NCBI GenBank assembly: GCA_024648695.1
Contig: JACAVV010000009.1
Span: forward strand, 125,729-189,728
Direction of reading: 5' to 3'
DNA: 64,000 nt
From: Nitrospina sp.
GTDB lineage: Bacteria; Nitrospinota; Nitrospinia; Nitrospinales; JACRGP01
Below the pieces are notes generated by a model. The model was not told where the DNA came from. It was given only the letters and a program-made list of their open reading frames with translations, and did no database searches. Below are positions 43,654 to 53,300 of this stretch, in pieces. Within the stretch, counting starts at the first letter, position 1; each line of letters starts with the position of its first letter. The position numbers were made by a program, and so were the translations under genes.

Positions 43654-46600
43654 AAATATCCGCAAGCTGTCCGGGGTATCGGCGAATTCATCATCTATAA
43701 TAGTATAGGTATGAACCGGATTGATGCCTAAAGTGGCGTTGGTTGGGTTGGACAATGTGACCTCTATCGTCTCATCGATTTCATCAAGAGTATCGTCAGT
43801 GAGGGGAATATCAATTGTCTTGGCGGTTTCACCCGGATTGAATGACAAGGTATCTCCTCCCAATGAAAAATCTTGTGCCACATTGGAGGCCGTTCCTCCA
43901 GTCAAATTAAAATCTACCGAAACCGTTGAGGCCGATGGGTTTGACAAGGACACGGGTAAAGCCACTGTGGTACTGGTTTCGGGTCCCGAAGAGGTTGGAG
44001 AATCAAAACTGACCGTGGGCACGCCGTCATTATCGACGATAGTATAGGTGTGGACTGTAATAGTACCCAGACTGGTATTTGTGGGATTTATTAAGGTTAC
44101 TATAATCGTTTCATCAGACTCATCGAGGGTATCATTTATAATAGTTAAAACTATGTCTTCAGTCACATCCGTCGGAACAAAAGTCAACGTTCCATCTGCA
44201 AGAGTAAAATCCGTTCCACTTCCTGTGGCAGTTCCCCCAGTTACAGAATAACCAACAGTAATGGTACTGCCCGAGGCTTGTGTCAAGGATACCGGGATGT
44301 TTACAGTTGTTGAAGATTCATTTCCATTCGAACTGGAAGCCCCAAATGCCACTGTTGTCGTTTCATCATTGTTGATGGTGTAGGTATGAACCGTATTGGT
44401 TCCTAGAGAAGCATTTGAAGATGGCGAGGACAAGGTGATTTCAATAGTTTCATCAGCTTCAATTAAAATATCATTAACCACAGTGACGGCTATATTTTGC
44501 GTGGTGGTTCCTGGTGCGAAAGTCAACATACCGTCAGTCAGTGTAAAGTCCGTACCGCTTCCAGTAGCTGTGCCACCAGTCACAGAATAATTCACCGTAG
44601 TCGTTCCATTAACCTGCGACAAGGAAACTGGTATATTTACAGCGGTTGTCGATTCACCATTATTGGAAACAGTGGCATCAAAGGCTACAGTAGTCCCAGC
44701 ATTTGTAAAAAAATCGGATCCGGAAACCCCCGCAAAGCTAAGTGAATTCACCTGGCCTTCGATAAAATTTCCAGAAGCACCAAAGTCTGTCCCGGTAATT
44801 ACTGTCAATCCACCATTAGTTGCAGTAATATTGGTCTCGGTGGTACCTGCATCAAAAACATTTCCGCTGATGGAAAACACATTAATCGCGGGCACCAGAG
44901 TACTTGTGGTAACCAGTTGCCCTAAAGTCAAATCCTCATCCGAAGACAAACTCACCAAAGCGCTTCCCCCATCAATAATGGTATCACTATCCATTGTAAT
45001 GGAACCGCCAGTTCCGGCATCGGGATTAATATCATTATCTGCGGTCACAATGATGGTACCAGTACCTGTTACGTCTCCAGCAGAAGCAAAGGTAATATCA
45101 TTATCTGATCGAATCCCGATAGTCGTTCCGGTTATCGCCTTGTTTACCAGGAGGTTACCTGTATTACAATCAGAATTCAGGTTTACAGGTCCCGCTGTAA
45201 TCGCTTCCGCCGTCAAATCACCACAACCGGAATTGGTTTTCCCAACCCCGGAACGAAGATCCAAGGTAAGAGTTCCCGTCCCGGAGTTAAAAGAAGCGGC
45301 CGCACTCATAGTTAGTTCTGCATTTCCGGAATCCCGCTGTGAATCGACAACTCCATTGGATAGCAAATCGTTACCAATAACTGTCAGGTTTCCGTTGTCT
45401 GTAGTGATATTGGCATTCAGGAAAACACTTCTTCCGGCTTGCAGAGTCAGGGAGCCCCCATTTCCCGATGGATTATCGACTGTAATAGGGGCCGAAACGG
45501 TGAGGTCATTATTGGCCTGAATGGTCACATCGTCCCCATTGGCGAGCATGGCGGCCAACGCCAAATTGTAAAGGCTGAAATCGGCATGGGAACTGATGGC
45601 ATACAGGGCTTCCTCTATATTATTGCCTCCAAAATTGAGGTCGTCGTCATCGAAGGTATATAAGTACACAGCGCCCGCGTTAGAATTGGTTCCATTTTCA
45701 TCGTCATTATCAGGTGCACCCACAGCGAGTCGATTACTGTTTAATGAAACTGAAGTTCCGAACAAAGGGGTCGTTCCCAAAGACTGATTGATATCTTTGG
45801 TGCCGGTAAAACCGGAACCCACTTCAGCTTCCAGAGTCCCACCGGAAAACAGGTTATCCGTGAAGGAGAAAACATACACATCCCCGCACATACTGCATCC
45901 GTTACTCAATCCGTCACTGAATTTAGCACCTACCGCAAGATTTTGGTCATCCAGGGAAACTCCTGAACCAAAAAGATCGGCTGTATCCAGTGTAAAATCT
46001 ATATCTTTGGTACGGCTGTTGTACCCATCTCCAATTATTCCCTCCAGGTTCCCTCCTGAAAATGCAGTGTCCGTAAAAGAATACATAAACACGGCCCCGC
46101 AAGAAGCACAACCCCCTCCTGAGCCACTGTCTTCCTGCGCACCAACAACCAATATTTGATTTTGCAGGGACACGGAGGTACCAAATGTTTCATCTAAACC
46201 AATATTTGTTTCGTTGATATCTTTGGCGCCATTATAACCACTTCCTATAGTGCCCACGTGGACCCCACCGGAAAAAAGACCGTCGGTAAATGTAAAAAGA
46301 TAAACAGCCCCTTCGTTATCACCAATGGCTCCAGACGTTCCATCATCATTCGGGGCTCCTACCGCCAAACGATTGGAGTCCAGAGAAACGGCACTTCCAA
46401 ACTCGTCGGCCTCTCCTATTTCGGTTTCGATATTGATGTCTTTTCCTCCATTACCGGTATAGCCACTACCCACAATTGCTTGCAAAGTTGGAGTGGTAAA
46501 GGACGTGTCGGCAAATGTGAATAAATAAACAGCTCCATCATTGTTGCCTTCATCAATGCTGATATCATCGCCCGGAGCCCCAACGGCAAGTTGCGTTCCA

Positions 46601-49476
46601 TCCAAAGAAACCGAGGCTCCGAAATCATCTGTGTTATCCAGGAAATTCGCCATATCCAGGTTTTTGCCACCGGTATAACCTTCTCCTATGGTGCCTTCCA
46701 GAGTGGGAAAGCCAAACTTTTCATTTGTAAAGGAATAGAGAAAAACCGATCCAGTATCGGTACCGCTATTTGTAGCATTATCATCATGACGGTTCCCCAC
46801 CGCCAATCCGTTGCCTGAAAGCGAAACACCACTGCCAAATTCGCCACTGGCATCTAATGCAACATCTACATTCTTTCCACCTTCATATTCAGCACCGATA
46901 ATTAGTTGTAAAGCGCCATTAGTGAATTCCAGGTCGTCAAAACAAAAAAGGTAAACCGCACCCGAATCATCGACATCTCCAGAATCGGTGAGTCCATCAT
47001 CATCGGGAGATCCAATAACGAGACGTTCTCCATCCAGGGAAACATCTTTTCCAAATCTGTCTGCTCCCAAAGTTACATCTATATTTTTTCCTCCGGTGTA
47101 ACCTGCCCCCATTGTTCCCTGCAAACTCAATCCGGAGAAATCGGAGCTTCCGGTGAATGTGAAAAGGTAAACCGCTCCGCTCCCAGATACAGAGTCGCTA
47201 TCCCCATCGTCCCCGACAGCTCCTATGGCGAGACGATTTCCATCCAATGACACAGAAGTTCCGAAGAAATCACCCGTCGTTAAAGCCTGATTAAAATCGT
47301 TGGTTCCCGAGTAACCGTTTCCAATAATAGCTTCCTGACTGGGACCGCTAAACACGCTATCGGTAAAAGAAAAAAGATAAACCGCACCGTATATCCCATC
47401 ATCATTCAATCCGCCATCCCGCAAAGCACCTACGGCAAGTCGATTGCCATCAAGAGAAACACTCCTTCCAAAATTATCAATATTATCCAAAGGCAAACTC
47501 AGGTCTTTGGGACCCGCATAGCTGGCACCCAAAGTTGCTTCCAGGGTTGGACCGCTAAAAACACTATCCGTAAAGCTGACCAAGTAGACAGCTCCCGTAT
47601 TGTTACCCGTATTTGTCGAGTTATCATCAAATTGGGCTCCAATAGCCAAACGGTTGCCATCCAAAGAAACACTGGTACCCAAATTATCAGTACCATCAAG
47701 AGATATGGATAAGTCTTTGCCACCGGCATAACCTTCTCCAATAGTGCCCACATGGCTCCCCGTAGTAAAACTCATATCAGTGAAGGTAAATAAATAGACG
47801 GCTCCCTCATTAGATGTGCCGTCAGTACCCGACCCATCATCCTGCGTCGCCCCTACCGCCAATCGAGTTCCACTGAGAGACACTGAAGATCCAAAAAAAT
47901 CACCATCAAACAGGGTTACATCGATATTATTGCCGCCGACAAAATCTTCACCAATGATCCCCTGCAAGGCGCCGCCTCCAAAAAGACCGTTAGTGAAGGT
48001 GTATAAATAAACAACTCCTTCATTCGATGTTCCTCCATCGACACCAGACCTGTCATCTGTGGGAGCTCCTACTGCCAGGCGGGTTCCATCCAAAGAAACT
48101 GAGGATCCAAATGCATCATCACCAAATAAGTCTTGCTGAATGTTTCCGGAGTTGTATCCTTTTCCAAGAATAATGGCGGACTGACTGACACTGCCTAAAT
48201 CTTCGATAGTCGCATTGTGAGGATCCAAAAGGATTTTACCTTTGCGGTCCCCATATCCCGCCTGGGAAAGACCTGCAAAGGTGAGCTTGCCCTGTGACGA
48301 CGTTTCAATCAGCCCACCAGCACCTGATTCGTATCCGGGCCGTGCGGACAATTTTCCTAAAATGACACTACGGGTGTCCGACCAGGCGATAACCGTTCCG
48401 CCAGGTCCATCAGGACCCAGGGTATTTGCCAGGACTCGCGTGCCGTCGGTCATCTCCAATGATTCGGAATTGGCCAGTTCGTCTACTACCATACCTTTGC
48501 CGCCCTGGTATTCTCCACCTAACCGGACCTGACCGCCGCCAGACCAACCGGATGCATTCAGTTCCCCTGAAAGGAATTTTAAGGTGAGCGCCGTCACATC
48601 AATGTGACCGCCTTTTCCGGTAACTCCCTTTGCGATATAGTTTGACGATGTGGTAATCTTTCCGCCGCCCAAATGCCGAATCGTACCACCTTCGCTTCCA
48701 GACACATCAATCGAACCGGTAGCGGTTTCCCAGGATTTTTTCGCAGAATGAATTTCAACCGTTCCCCCAAGACCCTGACTTCCCGTAGCAACAATGGGGG
48801 AAGCCAGCGATAAACTGCCCGCTTTAATACGAACATCACCGCCGGTTTTTCCCTTGGCATTCAAGGTGCCACCCACACTCACCCAGTCATGACCCGTTAC
48901 CCGGATTCTGCCCGCGCTACCCACGGCATTGGCTACTGTAATCTCACCCCCGTCCAAGATAACCGACTTGGCATTTAAATGAATGTCGCCCCCCGAGCTT
49001 TCCATGCGGCCCTTACTTTTAATTTCTTCCGCTTTGATATTCAGGGAGGGGCTATCCATATTCGAACTACTTACAAAAGTTAACTGTTTTCCGCCAACGA
49101 TTTCCAATGGACCCTTCGAAACTATCTTTCCCGCAATTACGGCAGAAAGGTCCTCGGGTACTACAATTTGAACAGTTGCATCCGGAGACGATTCAATCTC
49201 CAAAGTTTCATCGGACTTAAAATCGCTGAAATCGTATGCGAGTTTCAGTTCAGGACCTTGCGGAACAACTTTTAAATGAGAAGGACTGGAACGATCGAAT
49301 TCGGCATTGCCGGAAAGAGAAGGAATAGATTGTGGCAAGCCCCACGCGGCAATGGGGATCAGGAAAGAAATAAATGTCAAGAAGGCAAGAATTGAAAAAC
49401 CAGGAAACACAAAAACTCCTGATCTATAATTTAACTGAAAAACAGAAAAACTCCTGGATGCACTATTTTTTTTCAT
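43177..49476 (-). CDS. Giant exported protein D: hemagglutinin-like helix, 12 FG-GAP-like repeats, Calx-beta, shared C-terminal domain
   Basis: This predicted exported protein of about 2099 residues has the plan of A and B. The start is the ATG at 49476, with GAGGGAAGG directly upstream; a TTG at 49506 is less likely. A signal segment (FSILAFLTFISFLIPIAAW) leads to a beta-helix of about 400 residues ending in GKILLDPHNATIED. Twelve 70-residue repeats (45626-48121) follow. Ten lack the Cys pair and two near the end (GGCASCGAVF, NGCSMCGDVY) have it, so D bridges the A and B repeat types. A second beta-helix, three Calx-beta domains and the shared C-terminal domain (ending TPYFSGVN) follow. Confidence 0.85.
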   Translation of the reverse strand: MKKNSASRSFSVFQLNYRSGVFVFPGFSILAFLTFISFLIPIAAWGLPQSIPSLSGNAEFDRSSPSHLKVVPQGPELKLAYDFSDFKSDETLEIESSPDATVQIVVPEDLSAVIAGKIVSKGPLEIVGGKQLTFVSSSNMDSPSLNIKAEEIKSKGRMESSGGDIHLNAKSVILDGGEITVANAVGSAGRIRVTGHDWVSVGGTLNAKGKTGGDVRIKAGSLSLASPIVATGSQGLGGTVEIHSAKKSWETATGSIDVSGSEGGTIRHLGGGKITTSSNYIAKGVTGKGGHIDVTALTLKFLSGELNASGWSGGGQVRLGGEYQGGKGMVVDELANSESLEMTDGTRVLANTLGPDGPGGTVIAWSDTRSVILGKLSARPGYESGAGGLIETSSQGKLTFAGLSQAGYGDRKGKILLDPHNATIEDLGSVSQSAIILGKGYNSGNIQQDLFGDDAFGSSVSLDGTRLAVGAPTDDRSGVDGGTSNEGVVYLYTFTNGLFGGGALQGIIGEDFVGGNNIDVTLFDGDFFGSSVSLSGTRLAVGATQDDGSGTDGTSNEGAVYLFTFTDMSFTTGSHVGTIGEGYAGGKDLSISLDGTDNLGTSVSLDGNRLAIGAQFDDNSTNTGNNTGAVYLVSFTDSVFSGPTLEATLGASYAGPKDLSLPLDNIDNFGRSVSLDGNRLAVGALRDGGLNDDGIYGAVYLFSFTDSVFSGPSQEAIIGNGYSGTNDFNQALTTGDFFGTSVSLDGNRLAIGAVGDDGDSDSVSGSGAVYLFTFTGSSDFSGLSLQGTMGAGYTGGKNIDVTLGADRFGKDVSLDGERLVIGSPDDDGLTDSGDVDDSGAVYLFCFDDLEFTNGALQLIIGAEYEGGKNVDVALDASGEFGSGVSLSGNGLAVGNRHDDNATNSGTDTGSVFLYSFTNEKFGFPTLEGTIGEGYTGGKNLDMANFLDNTDDFGASVSLDGTQLAVGAPGDDISIDEGNNDGAVYLFTFADTSFTTPTLQAIVGSGYTGNGGKDINIETEIGEADEFGSAVSLDSNRLAVGAPNDDGTSGAIGDNEGAVYLFTFTDGLFSGGVHVGTIGSGYNGAKDINETNIGLDETFGTSVSLQNQILVVGAQEDSGSGGGCASCGAVFMYSFTDTAFSGGNLEGIIGDGYNSRTKDIDFTLDTADLFGSGVSLDDQNLAVGAKFSDGLSNGCSMCGDVYVFSFTDNLFSGGTLEAEVGSGFTGTKDINQSLGTTPLFGTSVSLNSNRLAVGAPDNDDENGTNSNAGAVYLYTFDDDDLNFGGNNIEEALYAISSHADFSLYNLALAAMLANGDDVTIQANNDLTVSAPITVDNPSGNGGSLTLQAGRSVFLNANITTDNGNLTVIGNDLLSNGVVDSQRDSGNAELTMSAAASFNSGTGTLTLDLRSGVGKTNSGCGDLTAEAITAGPVNLNSDCNTGNLLVNKAITGTTIGIRSDNDITFASAGDVTGTGTIIVTADNDINPDAGTGGSITMDSDTIIDGGSALVSLSSDEDLTLGQLVTTSTLVPAINVFSISGNVFDAGTTETNITATNGGLTVITGTDFGASGNFIEGQVNSLSFAGVSGSDFFTNAGTTVAFDATVSNNGESTTAVNIPVSLSQVNGTTTVNYSVTGGTATGSGTDFTLTDGMLTFAPGTTTQNIAVTVVNDILIEADETIEITLSSPSSNASLGTNTVHTYTINNDETTTVAFGASSSNGNESSTTVNIPVSLTQASGSTITVGYSVTGGTATGSGTDFTLADGTLTFVPTDVTEDIVLTIINDTLDESDETIIVTLINPTNTSLGTITVHTYTIVDNDGVPTVSFDSPTSSGPETSTTVALPVSLSNPSASTVSVDFNLTGGTASNVAQDFSLGGDTLSFNPGETAKTIDIPLTDDTLDEIDETIEVTLSNPTNATLGINPVHTYTIIDDEFADTPDSLRIFSPYWQAGTFTYSFIGVSHPSLSGMSSQVGLQVLARSQDSQLADSPLEFTIHSNQTQKIFIVQTNNPFINPTFIKDGLFILSTDATSFTFGNLEFKPIATRPLSIMGEGVPGEGYPDITMLSFWGAVVVRETSTGFSMQFIGDVQDSKAFKTPYFSGVN
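45626..48121 (-). repeat. Tandem array of 12 repeats of about 210 bases in gene D
   Basis: Twelve in-frame coding repeats of about 70 codons encode FGSSVSLDGTRLAVGA, GAVYLFTFTD and GTIGEGYAGGKD variants. Only repeats 10 and 11 carry the Cys pair. Repeats 7, 8 and 9 are lengthened by a few residues in the linker. Confidence 0.9.
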
Positions 49477-49927
49477 CCTTCCCTCACGGCAATATATTAA
49501 AAACAATTATTAAATTAATTTAACCAAGCGAGCCGAATAAAATGAAATCACTAACATTATCAGGCTAGTTTATAGTAACCACCTAAAAAGGATTAGACGG
49601 AAACCGAATATAAGGAATCAGATACCTAATTGTTAAATTTCAAACAAAAAACACCTGACTACTCATTTGGGTTTTAATCGAAGCGGAAATTATAAGACCT
49701 CTTTTTTTAAGAGCCAATCTAGTCAAAAGACCCAATTCTGCAGAAATGATCCCACAGTTTTATCAATATTCATAAAGAAACTTTGAAGGCATACAAAAAA
49801 GCAAACAATAAGCTTTACATTCATGCTCAAAGTGAATACTTCTTAACAGCCTGATTATTTATGGTACAACGAAGAAGGAAAGATGTGAAGTAACTTAATA
49901 CTCAACGAAAACAATACCTCAATCAGA
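49477..49927 (-). promoter_or_regulatory. Upstream region and promoter of giant gene D
   Basis: This 451-base AT-rich gap between the E and D genes contains no gene that I can support. On the minus strand a TTGGCT (49712-49717) and a consensus TATAAT (49689-49694) are separated by 17 bases, about 213 bases before the ATG of D. The flank GGTTTTAATC just downstream of the -10 box also occurs downstream of the gene B -10 box, so the two promoters may share origin. Confidence 0.55.
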
Positions 49928-50395
49928 TTAGTTAATGCCGCTAAAGTTCGGTGTAATGAAGGCCCTGGAATCGTTACCATCACCAATGAACTCAAGTGGA
50001 AATCCGGTAGTGCTTTCTTCAGAAACCAATACGCCCCAGAAATGCAATTGAGAGATATCTGGATAGCCTCTTCCTTCGGCATTGGAGTCACCCACGAATT
50101 GCTCCGGATGCGACGCTTTGGGTTTAATCACCAGATTCCCGTGATACGAATCGGCACTTTCCATAAACTTTGCGGCAGGCAAGGCGTCGAAATTCAACAT
50201 TGGGTGATTGGTCTCCACGATAAATATCCGTTGGGTTTGGTTCTGAGAAATAGTGAATTCTGTCGAGCGGAATAAGTCACCATTATATTTGTATGCTTCC
50301 ACGACCACACCTATTTGAGAACTCATCGTGGATAGAGCTGGATGGCTAACAGAAATAAAGGTATAAAATCCACGATCCATTTGCCAGTAGGGAGA
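49928..50395 (-). other. Shared C-terminal domain of giant protein E (155 aa)
   Basis: This region encodes 155 residues from SPYWQMDRGFYTFISVSHPA to the terminal FSGIN, with TQRIFIVETNHP, GRGYPDISQLHFWG and FPLEFIGDGNDSRA. It is the most divergent of the five copies, yet it keeps the beginning, the GRGYPDI block and the end. Confidence 0.88.
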
Positions 50396-53300
50396 GATCA
50401 CCCTGGGTACCGATGGCCCAACAACTAACGGTTCCGGTTTGGGGGCAGGATGCACACTCACCTCAATGGTTGCTGAATCACTCTCACCTTCCGCACCATC
50501 ATCGACTTCAACGGTCAGCGTACAAAGATGAGTTTCTTCGTTCTGATTTTCAGACGCTGTCCAAACCGGGTTTGGAAAACTGGAATCGTTAAAGCTTCCC
50601 TTCAGCAGACCGCCAGTACACTCGGAACTCCAATGGTAGTTTGAATCATGAAAATAGGTGTCGTGAGCTGAAGCAGACAAGGACACAGTTCCCAGGGGTT
50701 CTACTTCGTTGGGGCTCGCAGTTACAAAACTGATGGTTAATGTATGCGGCGGCAAAGGTTCGATTTGAAGACTGACAGATTTGGTTTGGCTCAACCCCTC
50801 GCCATCCTCAACGGTAGCGGACAGGGTGCACGTTTCAGTTGAGCCGCTTAAGTTTTCTGGTGCCATCCAGGTTGTATTGTAAACATCCTTATCAGTGAAA
50901 ACTCCTGAATCAAGACCACCCTCGCAATTCGAGGTCCATAAATAGTTTAAAGTATGACTATGGCTGTCCTCGGCAGAAACACTTGCCGATACGGGTTCTA
51001 AAGAAGAATACGTTCCACCTTCTGGTGCGATAGAGGAAATTGACAAGGTATGAGGGGCCGGCTCCACGGTAACATCCCAAGAAATGGATTGACTCAAACC
51101 GTGAAGCCCATCATCTGCTTTTAAAGTAAGCGTGCAAATTTGATCGCTATCGCTAAGGTTTTCTGGAGCGGTCCAATCGGTATTTGCCAATGTAATTTCG
51201 CCGAAACTTCCTATCTCCAATCCCCCTTGACATTCTGAAGACCAACTAAAAAACAGGTCGTGGTCCAGGCTATCGGTTCCTGCGGAAGAGATTTCAATCG
51301 CTACTCCTGAAGCTAGCTTATCCTTTTCAAGAGCAATGTCTGATAGGGTTATTAAATGAGGTTCGGATTGAACCGTGATATCCAAGTCCCGGGAAAATGA
51401 AAGGCTGGGTCCGTGATTCACCTTAAGCGACACATTACAAGTTTGATCGTCCCCTGTTTTGTTTATTGGTGCTGTCCAAACAGGCTGTTCTATATAACGG
51501 TCATCAAAAGATCCATTACCACTTGTCCAATTACAATAAGACCACCAATTGTAAGTCAGTTCGTGTGAATAGGAATCTTCAGCAAGGACGGTTAAATTTG
51601 CCTTCTCTTGGGAATCCAATATCGCAGGTTCTGAGTTAATTCCTTCAACCTCAAATGTATGCCTCGAATGAGATTGCCCGTAATAAAGAAAGACTGCTTT
51701 AGGATATCTTACGTCATCTGAAGGTTGGCCAAGAAAAGACAAGAAGCTTTTTGTAATTTCTTCCCCGACAAGAATATCATCTAAATCATCTCCATTAAAA
51801 TCGCCAGTAACATCAAAAAACGACAAAGAAGAAGAATTCTCAGTTTTAATTTCTAAATCTGGGAAAAAGTTTTCCGTTAAAATCTTAGTTTGCTTCTCAG
51901 TTTTTCTTCCAAAAATTCCGAACATTCCTCCATAACGAGCCTCCCCTATATTGTAATAACCGCTAATTGCAATATCATCAAATCCATCGCCATTAAAATC
52001 CCCCAAAGACTTGCCATAGGATCCAATTTCTAGTTTTGGTTTACCCCTTCCAACTTTCTCCAATATAATTTTTGAATCAGCTTCCACTCTTAAGTCGAGA
52101 AAGGATTCCGTTTCTATACCGGGTAAAATATAATGGGCTCTTTTTGTTGACCTGCTACCTCCCCTAGTGCTAAAGCTTATCAACACATCCCCTAAACCAT
52201 CCCCGTTGAAATCTCCCGCCGAACTCAACCACATACTAGAAAACCGGTAAATGGCATCCCCTGAAATTTTTACGTTTGCATCAGCTTCGGCAATCAAATT
52301 CAAGGGACCTGAATCATCCCTGCCATAAAAAATATAGGCCCACACTTCCTCGTTTTTATAGTTTTCGCGATCAAATCTATTGAAAATGACATCATCAAAA
52401 CCATCGCCATTGAAGTCTCCAATGGGTGCCATTAGTTGTCCGAACGAAGGTACCAGTTCTGAATTTTCCAACGAAACATCAAAATCGGATTCTGAATTCA
52501 GAATCAATTGGCTGTCGATTTGCCTTCCATAGTAAATTGTTACTTTATAATCTCTATCTTCGATGTACTCATTAGCCTCAAGATTATTTAAAGGCCCAAC
52601 CATTAGATCTGCCAAGCCATCTCCATTGAAATCACCTGCCCCGGACACTTTCCTTCCAAAAAATCCCTCGGATGCACTTCCATTTATAATTAAATTAGCA
52701 TCCTTTTCTGCATTTAATTCGATCGGGTTTTGGATTTCTTTTCCGAAAAAAACATAAACCTTTCCAACGCTATTTTCTCCATTTAAATCCGCATAAGAGG
52801 CTCCCACAGCAATATCATCAAAACCATCCCCATTAAAGTCGCCAATTGAAGTTCCATTAGCTCTATAAAAATCGTAATAAGCTTCACCTGCTGTAATAAG
52901 CACATCCGCATTTTCAAATGCTGGCAAAAAAGTTTCACCGTCATCCGGTTTTCCAAAAAAGATATACAGCCCGCCCGGTTTTTCAGGATTATAGGGGGCA
53001 ATATAACTGGTACCTAAAATCAGATCATCGATACCGTCTCCATTAAAATCCCCGGCGCTGGATAGGTACTTTCCAAAGTTAGAATTGTTTTCGAAAAAAA
53101 TTTTATCGGCATCTAATTCGATATCCAGGCTTCTCCTTGTCCATAAAGGTTCTGATCCGCCTTGTACAGTAATATCAATGGAACTTTCATCCCGGAGATC
53201 ATGTGTATTGTCGATAACCCTTAAGGAAACTTTGCAATTCTGATCTTCTTCCGTTGTATTTTCAGGTGCTGTCCAATAATAGGAAGATTGGGAATCTTCA

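Noticed and set aside
26721..48121. CRISPR-like regular spacing in the giant genes
   Set aside because: The period is about 210 bases, the repeats are coding and in frame, and they are degenerate. They are protein repeats, not CRISPR.
24261..49476. Proteins A, B and D as classical two-partner secretion exoproteins
   Set aside because: The beta-helix parts look like hemagglutinin, but I see no NPNG(I/V)-type motif at the N-terminus and no TpsB transporter in the window. I describe them as hemagglutinin-like only.
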